42,306 nt of DNA from a virus: IMG/VR virus record IMGVR_UViG_3300042376_001602, positions 1 to 42,306 of that record. One strand, 5' to 3'. The translations under genes were made by a program, and so were the position numbers. This document shows, piece by piece, positions 30,445 to 40,400 of the stretch. The stretch's first letter is position 1; every line of letters begins with the position of its first letter. The notes below the pieces were generated by a model. The model had not been told where the DNA came from, made no database searches, and saw only the letters and a program-made list of their open reading frames with translations.

Positions 30445-31601
30445 CAGAGAAAATCCGGCTCGAAGGAGCCCAACGCGCCTGCCCTCCAGAAGCAACTCTG
30501 GATCGCATGCGCCCGCATTTCCACGCCGCAGGCATTACCCGCCTCGCCGAGATCACCGGGCTCGACCGCATCGGCGTCTGTGTGGCTCAGTGCATGCGGC
30601 CAGATGCCATCGTTCTGGCCGTGGATTCCGGCAAAGGAGCCACCATCGAAGCCGCCAAATGCTCGGCCATGATGGAGGGCTTCGAGCGCCATGTCGGCGA
30701 AACCAGCCTCCCGCCCCACACCCTGGCCTCTGCCGCCCAACTCGGCGACCAAGCCGAGTCCCGCCTGCCCATGATCAAAGGCGCGGTCTTCCACCCCTAT
30801 GCCGTCATGCCCTGGACCGAGGTTTTGGGTCTCCGCAGCGCAGCGCCCCGCATGGTGCCCACCGACGCCGTGCGACTCATCGCCCGCCCCGACCCCGCTC
30901 CGCTGACCAGCCTGCCCTTTGCCTACACCAGCAACGGCCTTTCCTCCGGCAATACCTACGCCGAAGCCGTCGCCGGGGGCCTCTACGAGTGCATTGAGCG
31001 CGACTGCACCGGCATCGCCCAGCGCCGCTTGCAAGATTTTCACCGCGTCGATCTCGACACCATCACCGACCCCACCGTCGCCCGCCTCGTCCGCACCCTG
31101 CGCGAGGCCGATGTCACACCGGTCCTGATCGATGTCACCAGCGACATCGGCGTGCCCGCCTACATTTGCTACCTCATCGACTGCGACAAAGGATTCGGAG
31201 TCAACAAAGGCTACGCCGCCCACCTCGACCCCGCCATCGCTCAAGCCCGCGCCATCACCGAGACCATCCAAGCCCGCGCCGTCTGGATCGCTGGGAGCCG
31301 AGACGATTTCTTCCACCACCTCCACGAAAAGGTCAAATCCACCGACTCCGCTGCGGTCCTCGCCCGCCTCTACAAGCACGCCACCATCAGCGCCAACGCC
31401 CATCCCGACCGCTCCGGCGAGACCTTTGAAGCCGACATCGACACCCTCCTCGGCATGCTCGATGCCGCCGGTATCCCTGAGCCGCTGGTTTACCAATTTA
31501 CCCACCCCTATCCCTGCTCCGTCGTGCGAGTCATCGTTCCGACCCTCGAAGGCTACACCTTCGACTACGCCCAACCTGGCCCCCGCGCTCTTTCCAAATG
31601 A
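30429..31601 (+). CDS. ycaO: YcaO-family ATP-dependent backbone-modifying enzyme
   Basis: 390 residues, the usual size. YcaO proteins phosphorylate a backbone amide with ATP so that a nucleophile can replace its oxygen. Visible family features are the opening (PEATLDRMRPHFHAAGITRL, GLDRIGV), S-x-x-x-E-x-x-E-R (Ser79, Glu83, Glu86, Arg87), then TSNGLSSGNTYAEAVAGGLY and ECIERD (Glu187, Glu190, Arg191, Asp192). No PxPxP tail of the azoline-forming type is present; the protein ends QPGPRALSK. It starts inside the end of the upstream virion gene, and its stop overlaps the next start (ATGA). With TfuA nearby, thioamide formation is the expected reaction. The substrate is not known. Confidence 0.9.
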   Translation: MVLELTEKIRLEGAQRACPPEATLDRMRPHFHAAGITRLAEITGLDRIGVCVAQCMRPDAIVLAVDSGKGATIEAAKCSAMMEGFERHVGETSLPPHTLASAAQLGDQAESRLPMIKGAVFHPYAVMPWTEVLGLRSAAPRMVPTDAVRLIARPDPAPLTSLPFAYTSNGLSSGNTYAEAVAGGLYECIERDCTGIAQRRLQDFHRVDLDTITDPTVARLVRTLREADVTPVLIDVTSDIGVPAYICYLIDCDKGFGVNKGYAAHLDPAIAQARAITETIQARAVWIAGSRDDFFHHLHEKVKSTDSAAVLARLYKHATISANAHPDRSGETFEADIDTLLGMLDAAGIPEPLVYQFTHPYPCSVVRVIVPTLEGYTFDYAQPGPRALSK

Positions 31602-31864
31602 CACTCAAAGTTGCTGACTTCCACACCCGCTTCACCGACGGCCTGCGCGAAATCATTTGCCCTGCGAAATCCATGGAAGAGCTCATGGATCACTTGGCAA
31701 AAATTTTCCCCGCCTACCACGCCGCCGTTTACTCCGAGGGGAAAATCCCACGCTTTTACATAGTTTTCCGAAACGACGACGACATCCGCTACCTCGATGG
31801 CATGAAGACCTCCCTCTCCGAAAACGATACCGTGACCATCATGACCGCATTCGCCGGAGGCTAA
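31598..31864 (+). CDS. MoaD/ThiS-like beta-grasp sulfur-carrier protein
   Basis: 88 residues. The C-terminal half (IVFRNDDDIRYLDGMKTSLS, ENDTVTIMTAFAGG) follows the MoaD pattern V-N-x-x-D-x-R-x-L-x-G-L-x-T-x-L-x-x-G-D-x-V-x-I-x-P-x-x-A-G-G almost exactly, and the protein ends in Gly87-Gly88. In this family, an E1-like enzyme adenylates the terminal Gly, which then carries sulfur as a thiocarboxylate. No E1-like (MoeB/ThiF) gene is in the window, so a host enzyme, or the YcaO itself, would have to charge it. It overlaps YcaO by 4 bp, and TfuA starts 3 bp after it. The role as sulfur donor to YcaO/TfuA is inference. Confidence 0.85.
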   Translation: MTLKVADFHTRFTDGLREIICPAKSMEELMDHLAKIFPAYHAAVYSEGKIPRFYIVFRNDDDIRYLDGMKTSLSENDTVTIMTAFAGG

Positions 31865-31867
31865 CCC

Positions 31868-32887
31868 ATGAAAATCTTCTTCGGCCCCACACGCCCCAGC
31901 AATATCCCAGCCGATGCCGACCTGCGGCCCCCGGCCCAGCAAGGCGACATCGCCGCCGCCGCGCTCGAAGGGCCAGACACCCTCATCCTCCTCGACGGAT
32001 TCTTCCACCAAAGCCTCGCTCCCTGGCACAAGGAGATCCTTTTTGCCATCGAGCAGGGTTGCCGCGTCATTGGCGCAGGCAGCCTCGGAGCCCTCCGCGC
32101 CGTCGAGTGCGCCCGCTACGGAGCCGAGCCCGTCGGCCTCATCGCCGAATGGTATGCCGATGGCACCTGCACCGATGACGCCGATGTCGCCGTGGCTCAC
32201 GGCCCAGCCAGCGAGGACTACAAAAGCTACACCATCCCACTCGTCAACATCCGCGCCACGCTCGACGCCCTCTCCGCCGATGGATTCCTCCCCACCGCCG
32301 AAGCCCGCAAGCACCTCGCCACCATCTCCCGCATCTACTACCCAGAGCGCACTTGGTCCGCCATCGAGGCCGTGCTCCCGGCATTGGATTTCCAAGCCCT
32401 CAAGCACAACCTGATTGACCAAAAAGCCAAAGACGCCAAAGCCGCCATCCGCCACGCCCAGCAAGCCCCGCCGCCCGCCACCCGCGATCTCCCCCGGCAC
32501 ATCCACACCGCCTATTTCACCGCCCTCCTAGCCAACGACCTGCCGACCAGCAACGGCCAACGCCAGCACCACCTCGCCAGCGAGGCCGACCGCACCATCG
32601 CCACCGACCGCCACCTCGTCTCCGAGCTTGCCCAAATGCTCGGCATCGTCACTACACCAGACGACATCTTCGCCGCCAGCACCCGCATGTGGCACCGACT
32701 CGGAATCACCGACTCGGAAACCGCAAAAGCCTGGCTCACCGCCAATGGCTGGACCGACCAGCAATGGTTCGCCCACGCCCAGCGCGAAGCCCTCCGCCAA
32801 GCCGCCCGCGATTGGCACAACGCCACCGGAGCCTGCCTCGACACCGTCCCCCTCACCCTCGCCCACAACCTCCTAAACCCCGCCTAA
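31868..32887 (+). CDS. tfuA: TfuA-family protein, partner of YcaO in thioamidation
   Basis: 339 residues. Residues 1-130 match TfuA point by point: FFGPTRPS, LRPPAQQGD, LLDGFFHQ, WHKEILFAIEQG, GAGSLGALRAVECARYG, DDADVAVAHGPA and VNIRAT. TfuA is thought to deliver sulfide to the amide activated by YcaO, as in thioglycine formation on methyl-coenzyme M reductase and in thioamitides. The C-terminal 200 residues are an extra helical part without a known family, longer than the minimal domain. The ribosome site (ggaggc) is formed by the Gly-Gly codons of the carrier gene. The next virion gene starts 6 bp after its stop. Confidence 0.9.
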   Translation: MKIFFGPTRPSNIPADADLRPPAQQGDIAAAALEGPDTLILLDGFFHQSLAPWHKEILFAIEQGCRVIGAGSLGALRAVECARYGAEPVGLIAEWYADGTCTDDADVAVAHGPASEDYKSYTIPLVNIRATLDALSADGFLPTAEARKHLATISRIYYPERTWSAIEAVLPALDFQALKHNLIDQKAKDAKAAIRHAQQAPPPATRDLPRHIHTAYFTALLANDLPTSNGQRQHHLASEADRTIATDRHLVSELAQMLGIVTTPDDIFAASTRMWHRLGITDSETAKAWLTANGWTDQQWFAHAQREALRQAARDWHNATGACLDTVPLTLAHNLLNPA

Positions 32888-32893
32888 ACCCCC

Positions 32894-33391
32894 ATGCAAT
32901 ACGCCCCCGCCGTCACCGACCGCTCCGCCGAGATTTACGCCCAAGGAGCCAACAACGCCACGAACATCCGAGCCCAAGGACAAGCCAACTTCCAAAACTC
33001 CCTCACCTCGTCCTTCAACACCGCCATGGGGATGGTGAATAAGCGCATCGAGAAGAACGAAACCGACAACGCTAAGATGGAGCAATCCATGGCATCGGGC
33101 CAAGCCATGATGAGCCTTTCCGATAACTACGGAGAGCAGGGTCAGAATTTCAAAATGTCTCTTGGCAAAGCCCTCGAAGACACCAAGGGCAACCCCGACA
33201 AAATGTCCGGCGCAGTTATGGCCCACGCCGCTGAGTTTGAAAACATGCAGAAGCAGCAGTTGGCTAGAGATCAATACACCCAAGCCCTCAATCTCGCCAA
33301 ACAGAAAGCCGCCCTCGGCATCGGTGGCGGCGGCGGGTCTTCGCCCATGTTTAGCGTCGATGTGGCAGATGGCGTTGACATCAATCAGTAA
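32894..33391 (+). CDS. Helical virion-type protein with a C-terminal glycine run
   Basis: 165 residues. Mostly helical and Gln/Met/Ala-rich (AEIYAQGANNATNIRAQGQA, MSLGKALEDTKGNPDKMSGA), as in ejection or internal virion proteins. Residues 142-150 are a glycine run (LGIGGGGGSS) before a short beta-like end (PMFSVDVADGVDINQ). It follows TfuA by 6 bp. If the YcaO/TfuA pair acts on a neighbour, this run is one candidate site because glycine is the residue modified in archaeal McrA. There is no direct evidence for this. Confidence 0.65.
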   Translation: MQYAPAVTDRSAEIYAQGANNATNIRAQGQANFQNSLTSSFNTAMGMVNKRIEKNETDNAKMEQSMASGQAMMSLSDNYGEQGQNFKMSLGKALEDTKGNPDKMSGAVMAHAAEFENMQKQQLARDQYTQALNLAKQKAALGIGGGGGSSPMFSVDVADGVDINQ

Positions 33392-33400
33392 AATCTTTCC

Positions 33401-34438
33401 ATGGCCTCCCCCGCACAAAACGCTTTTGTAAATTCCGTGCCGCTTCCACGGCAGGCCAATCTCGACAACGACCAGGTTGTGCCGATCCCGGTGAACCCCT
33501 CTGCCGACGCTGATCCAAATAACATCATGCCCTTATCGGCAGCGTTTGATGCCGTCGATCCGGCCACCCAGCAACAACCGGTGGGCCAAGCCCTCGATGC
33601 CGTGTCGGGTCAAGACGACGAGCCTTTCGATGCCGTCGCCGCCCGGCTCGCCCAGGGAGCCCGCGTCCGCATCACCAGCCAAGCGCAATGGAATGCCCTC
33701 TCCCCGCATGAGAAGGAGGCGATCCGCGCCACCAAAGCCTCGGGCGGCAGCGTCAACGCCCGCGACGCTCTCCGCGTTTACCAAGACAGCGTAAAGCGTG
33801 CCCGCGCAACGCAAGTCCAGACCGTGACACTCAGCGATGGCCGCAAGGTGGATATGGTAAATGGCACATATCCTCCAGCAGCCAAGCAGGCCGAACCGGT
33901 GAAAATGGAAATCAAGCAAGCCGAGGATGGCACGATGGTTATGATTGACCCGCTCACGGGCCGCAGCTTCCCGGCATGGAATGAAAACACCGGGGAAGCC
34001 GTTCGCGGCCCCGCGAAACTTTCCGCTACGCAAGAGGACAACATCAAACGCCTCCAGCTCCAGAGTGAAAATGTGGGCGCTCGCCTCACGGATCTCACTC
34101 GTTTTACCGAGGCGGAATCTGTGGCCTACAACGACGAGACCGGCACCTATGAGCCTGCCGGGTGGCTCGGCGGAACGAAGGTGGCTTCCCTCCGCAAGCA
34201 ACTGGAAAGCGAGAAATCCGATTTCGACAAACGCATCGAGGTCGCCATCCGCCCCGTGAACCGCTCCTCCAAATCCTCCCCCGCGCCCGCTGCCACCCCA
34301 ACGCCGACCCCCGCCGCCCCTTCCCAAACCCCCCGGCCCAACCCCATGCCCACGCCTGACAAGTTTATCGTCGGCAGGACTTACACAGACGCCAATGGCA
34401 ATAAGGCAATCTATCAAGGCAATGGAGCGTTTAAATGA
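33401..34438 (+). CDS. Ejection-type virion protein, 345 residues
   Basis: The N-terminal 75 residues are disordered and acidic (DNDQVVPIPVNPSADADPNN). The middle has a helix-turn segment (SQAQWNALSPHEKEAIRATK) and short beta repeats (VTLSDGRKVDMVNGTYPP). The C-terminus is a Pro/Thr/Ala-rich linker followed by a small closing domain (DKFIVGRTYTDANGNKAIYQ, GNGAFK). It is flanked by other long virion genes and overlaps the next start (ATGA). It is likely packaged and ejected with DNA. Confidence 0.65.
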   Translation: MASPAQNAFVNSVPLPRQANLDNDQVVPIPVNPSADADPNNIMPLSAAFDAVDPATQQQPVGQALDAVSGQDDEPFDAVAARLAQGARVRITSQAQWNALSPHEKEAIRATKASGGSVNARDALRVYQDSVKRARATQVQTVTLSDGRKVDMVNGTYPPAAKQAEPVKMEIKQAEDGTMVMIDPLTGRSFPAWNENTGEAVRGPAKLSATQEDNIKRLQLQSENVGARLTDLTRFTEAESVAYNDETGTYEPAGWLGGTKVASLRKQLESEKSDFDKRIEVAIRPVNRSSKSSPAPAATPTPTPAAPSQTPRPNPMPTPDKFIVGRTYTDANGNKAIYQGNGAFK

Positions 34439-37400
34439 GTTTCGATCCCTCCACCGCCGTTCTCATCGAGGACGAACCGGCTGATTTCGAGGCCGCCTCC
34501 GCCGTGCCGGTGGAGGAGGAGCCGATGGGATTCGATCCCACCACCGCCGTTCTTGTCGAGGACGAGCTCGCCTTGCCATCCGCCACGCCTTCGCCTGTTC
34601 CCACGCCGAATCCCGAACTCGACGCCGCCCGCGATGCCGGGATGCGCGAGGATCAACTTATCCGCGAGGAGGGAATTTTCCCCGAGGGCAGCCAATCTTG
34701 GAAAGTCCTCGATGGCCGCATCTACATCGACCCCGCCCGCTACAACTCCGCCGTCGAGAATCTGTGGTCCGCCGGGGTGATCGACTCCGACTCCTACACC
34801 CAGCTCCAGAAAGGCACCGTGGATCAATGGGACGAAGCCTCCCGCACCGTGATCCCCTCGGTGGAGAAAGCCACCGCCGCCCGCCGCGACCTGGAGCGCC
34901 GCGCCGGAGCTTTCCCCGAAGCCAAAGCCGCCGCCTCCGGCCTGCTCAAAGGAGCCATGCAAACCGGAGCCGCCATCGTGGGAGGGGGAGCCGTCGCCAC
35001 GGCCACCGGCTTTACTGGACCGGGGGCCATCGCCGTTGGCATTGGCGCAGGCACCGCCGCCGCGCTCGGCACCGGAGCCGCCTACGACAAGCTCCTCGAA
35101 CTCTCCTCCAAGGAAAGCGACCTGCTCGATAGTTTCTATGCCGCAAACCAACTCAAGCCCGGCTACAACACCGGCGGCCAGCTTGTCTCGATCCTTGCCC
35201 CCACGCCCGTTTCCATCTCCCGCCTGGCGAATGCCGCCAATCTCATCCAAGCCGAGAAGGGCAGCGCCGCCGCCGCCAAGTTTGTCACCGGGGCCTTTGG
35301 CGCAGGCGCTGGCATTGGCGTGGCCACCGACGCCACGATCCAAGTCGGCAACCTCGGCCTCGATAAACTTTTGCACCAAGACATCAGCAAGGAAGTGGCG
35401 ATGGAGCATTTCCGCCAGACCGGCGAACAACTCGCCCCCCGCCCGCAATACAACCCCGCCAGCACCGGCATCTCCGCCATCTTCGGCGGCCTCGGCGCGG
35501 GCCTCGGGGTGAAGGCTCGTAATAAAACCTACGCCCCCGAGGAATTGGTCACACTTGAATCCCAAGTCAAAACTGGCCGCGCCACCCGCCAAGAGGCCGA
35601 GGACTACCGAGTCATGCGCCAAGCCGTGGATACCCTCCGCGCCGACGACCGCCTCATCGATGCCCAAGCCATCCGCCGCGCCACCGTGGACGCCGCAGGC
35701 TTCCGTTTCCTCGATACCACCGAGATCATCAACCCCCGCTTCCAGCGCGAGCTTTTGGCTTACGCCGCCGAGAATCCTGCCGCCGCCGTGCCGCTTTCTG
35801 GAAGCCCCGCCGCCTACACCGGCCAAGCCTTCATCAACCGAGGCGGCCCCGCGCCAGCCTTCCAAGGCGGCACCAACGCCCTGCCCGGCCCCGAGGGCGT
35901 GCCTGCTTTACCAGGGCCCGCCGCCGAGCCGTCGAACATCCTACCCTTCGACCCCACCACCGCCACGCTGGTTGACGACATTCCCCCAACCGCCTCTGCT
36001 CCCGCAGCAAGCGCACCAACAGCGCCTGAACTGACAGGCTCACCCGAAATGATCGCCGGGGAGGGGGCCACGCCTTCGCCGCCCGCCAAGCCCAAGCGCA
36101 AGTTCCCCCGCATCTCCTACGATCCCGGCACATTTCCTATCCTTTCCGCGCTTCAAGAAAGCCCGATGCGCCCAAGCTCTAGCGGCACAGCGGGCGGAGA
36201 GAATGATTTTTGGAACGAAATCCGCCGCACCGGCAGGCACTTCGCCGAGACCCACCGCTCGACAGGCCAACCCTACGATGTCCGCGCCCAAGAACTCTTC
36301 GAGCGAGGTTTATTGCCCGACCCCTCGCCGGATACTTTGTTCAATGCCTATATGTCGGAGGTCAATAGCTACCGTCAAATCAAGGATGGCGACCCCACCG
36401 AGGCCGAGCAAAATAAAATCCAGAAGCAATACGACACCTTCACTAAGCAAGCCCTCGACCCCTCGAAGACAAAGAAATCCAAACTGCAACCGGTCACGAC
36501 CAGCGACCTCAAGATCGGCGACCGCGTGAAGATCGCAGACGAATGGCTCAATGTGAAAGCCATCGACCCCGAGACCTTCACCATTTCCCTGGAAGACGGC
36601 GCAAAGTTTGGCCTCCAGAAAGTGGAAGACGGCACGCAAATGTGGGTGCAGGAAACCGAAATCTCCCCCTCACAGGATGATGGCTTCTCATTTCTGAATG
36701 AGACCGACACCGCGCCCGCCGCACCCCCGCAGGCCGAGCCCTTCTCAGGCAACCTTTTTACCCCTGGCGAAATGCCATTCAGCCTCGACCGCCCGCTGGA
36801 TGACGACAGCTTAAAGCTGCAACGCGAAGCCGACGAAGCCAACCGCCAGCAAGCGGCGGAGGAGGAGGCGCAGAAGAGCCAAACCAACATGGCCTTCGCC
36901 GATGCCGGACCCCCTGCCAAATCCTCCCGAGGCGGCAAGACCATGGCCGACGCCGGCCCGCCCGCGCCGCTCCTCTCCACCACCGCCACGCTCCCCAAGC
37001 CCCCGCTCGAAACCTACAACGACGCCCAAGTCTTCGCCGACTTCCCTGATGCCGTGGGCGTGGTGCGGTCCTCGAAGGGAAGCGGCTGGACGATGCCTCT
37101 GATCCTCGGCGGCACGGACAAGGTGCCCGTCATGGAAATGCCCGAGCTGGTAGAAATGGTGCGCTCCCTCACCGGCAACGACCCGAAATTGAAACGAATG
37201 CCCAAAGCCTTTGGCACATTCAACCCCAGCTCCGGCATCATCACGCTCCGGCCTGACCTTTTCCAAAACGAAGCCAGCGCCATGATGACCTTCGCCCACG
37301 AGATCGGCCACCTGGTGAGCTGGATGGATGAGCGCAACATCAAGCTCGGCAACCTCGGCGGCCACATCATGAATGTGGGCAACTATCTTAAGAGCACCTT

Positions 37401-40400
37401 TCCAATAACGCCCGGCGCAGGCCCGGCCCTCACCACTGCCGACCGCCGCAAGCTCCAAGCCCAAGCCAAGAGCGAGAATCCTTCCGATCCCGACGCCCGC
37501 ACCGCCCGCTACCGGGAGCTTGTGCAACAAACCATGGACACTCGGAACCTTGGCGCTGTCTCCGAGAAGCAGGGCGGCTACTCGCCGAACATCCGCGAAG
37601 AACTCATCAACCTATCCGAATGGTGGAAGCCATTTAATTACGACGACGCCAAGGATAGCTATGTGGACTACCGCCACAGCGCCGAAGAACTCTACGCCGA
37701 CGCCATCAGCGTGCTCTTCAACTCCCCGGCGGACCTCCAAGCCCGCGCCCCCGTATTTTACAAAGCCTTCTGGAACTACGCCGACGCCCGCCCGCAGGTG
37801 AAGGCCAGCATCTTTGAAATCCAAAACCGCATCCTCATGGGCCGCGATGCTGTGCTGGATAAGCGCCTCGCCCGCGACCTGGAATCCTTCAAGGCCGGAG
37901 CCGAGGTTTTCGTTGGCAAGCAGGCCGCCGCTGCCGAGCGCCGCGCCAGCCTCACCGGCTGGTGGGAAAACCTCAAAGACCAATACTGGAACCGCTACCA
38001 ACCCCTCATCGAATCCGCCGCCAAGGCCCGCGCCGCTGGCACCATCACCAAGGCGGAGGAGGACGGCATCCGCTGGCTCACCGAGGAGCACCCGCTGGCC
38101 GATAGCAAGCTCCAGCTCAAGCTCGCCGACATTGGCCGCCTCTACCAAAGCCTCGATGCGGCAGGCGTGCCGCGTGATTATTTCGGCGTCTGGCTCAAGC
38201 ATCACCGCATCGCCAACGAACGCTACGAAGTCACCGAGAAGATCAAGGGAATGGATCTCACGGTGGAGAAAGGCCGCGCCGTGATGGCCAACCCTGGCGG
38301 CGAGACCGCCCGCACCTCCGCCGAAATGCTCGCCTCGCTCCAGCAGCGCCTTGGCCCTGAGAAAACCGCCGCCCTCGAATCCGCCGTCGCGGGATTCCGC
38401 GATGTTGTTTTCACCATCATGGAGGATGCGAACGACGCCGGGCTTTTCTCTGCCGACCTCTGGGAAATCATCAGCGCCAACCGCGACAACTACGCCGCCT
38501 TCACCCCGCTGGAATATGTGCAGGAGTATCTGCCCTCAGCGATCCGCAAGCAGGTGGGAACCTTCAAGGAAATCGCCGACCCGCTCCAGCAAACGGTGCT
38601 TAAATCCATCAGCATCCACCGCGCCGCGCAGAATAACCGATTCAAACGCGCCGCCGTGGAGGCCATCCGCCAGACCGCGCCGGAGTTGGTGAAGCCCGCA
38701 CCCATGAAATACAATGGCAAGGCGATGGTGCCGCAGGAGTCACAGGAAACTGGCCTCTCCTTGGTGCAATGGAAGGACGATGGCCAACTCACCGGCGTTC
38801 ACCTCCCCGACCGCTACGCCCGCATGTGGGAGGATCAATCCCCCGCCGAGCGCGACGCCATTCTCAAGCTCCTCTCGACGGGATTCCAACGCCTCGTCTA
38901 TGGCGCGATCATCCGCTACAACCCGGCCTTCCAGCTTTTCATGTCGCCCGCCCGCGACCTTCAACGATCCATCACCAATATGCCTGGCGGCATCCAAGGC
39001 CGCGCCCGTTTCCTCCAGCGCCTCCTCGATCCCGAAACCTGGGGAGCCTCCGTGGAATGGGCGAGGGGAGACATCGGCAAGACCGAACTCCTCCGCGAGA
39101 TGATTGAGAACGCCGCCACAGGCGGACCGCACAGCGCCTTCGGTGGCCGCATGGGGAGCGACGACGACAGCCTCGACGCCATCCTCCGCAAGTATCACCT
39201 GCAAGATCAGCAATCCCGAAATGGTTTTGTCCGCGCCCTCATGGCCCCGCTCAAAGGCATCGAGTTTGCCGGGCAAGTCCTGCAACTCCTACCCAAAGCC
39301 GCCGCCTACAAAGTCCTGGTCAAAGATACCGGCATCCCCGCGCCGCAAGCAGCCAACACCATCCGCAACCACATCGGCATCCCGAACTACTACAAGAAAG
39401 GCCGCCACGCCCAAGCCGCAGGTGCGCTGGTGCCGTTTCTCAACATCTTCCTCCGCTCCTACGACTCGCTGCAACGCAACCTCCGAGGAGCCGAGCGCAA
39501 CATGGGCGGCAAGGAATGGTGGCTCGCCTGGGCGCTCACCGGCGGCGGCCTCATCGCCGTCATGCAAACCCTCGCCAAAGAAGGACTCTTCGGCGAAGAC
39601 CTCAAAAAGCTCTACTCCCGCGTGCCTACTTGGGACATGACGAACTTTGCCGTGCTGCCCCTCGGCGAAGTCCCCACCGGAGAGACCGGCGGCAAGACCG
39701 TCTATGCCCGCTTGCCGCAAGATGAAGGGCTCCGCGTCATCAACGGCGTCGTAAGTAAAATGCTCACCTCGGCCATCCGCTCCGCCAAAGGCGATCCCAC
39801 CGCGCCACAACTCGGCGAGGTTTTCGCAGGCATCAGCTCCCAAGTCCCCGGCACCAACACCATCGTCGAACTCGGCCAGAACTGGACAACCTTCCTGGCG
39901 GGCCGCAATCCGCGTGATGATTTTCGCAACCGCTACATTCTCTCCGACGACCAATGGCTCGCCGGGGGATGGGAGGCCACCAAGCCCATGCTCGGCTGGA
40001 CGCTGGAGCAAACCGGCATCACCAACTTTTTCACCTACGATCCCAAGGCCGACACGCTCACCGAAACAACCCTCAGCGCCGCGCCTATTCTGAATCGGTT
40101 CATCAAAATCAGCGACCGAGGCGTTTATCAAAGCGAAGCCAAAGCCGACGAAGCTGACAAGCGCGACATGGCCAAGGTCCGGCTCTCGCTCCCCGACCAG
40201 GTGAACGGCCTCCGCACCGAATACAACTACCTCAAAAACCGAGGCGAGAACCGCAGCGACCGCGAAACTTTGCGCTACTACGAACTCGGCCAATGGTATC
40301 GCACCTACCGGCAAGCCATGGACGGGGTGGAAACCAACATGGAGTTTGGCAACCGCGCCGCCGCGCAATCCGCCATTCGTGGCCTAGTCCAAGACAGCAA

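Noticed and set aside
30429-32887. A RiPP (thioamitide-like) gene cluster
   Set aside because: There is no short precursor peptide, leader protease or exporter near the YcaO/TfuA genes; all flanking genes are virion-type.
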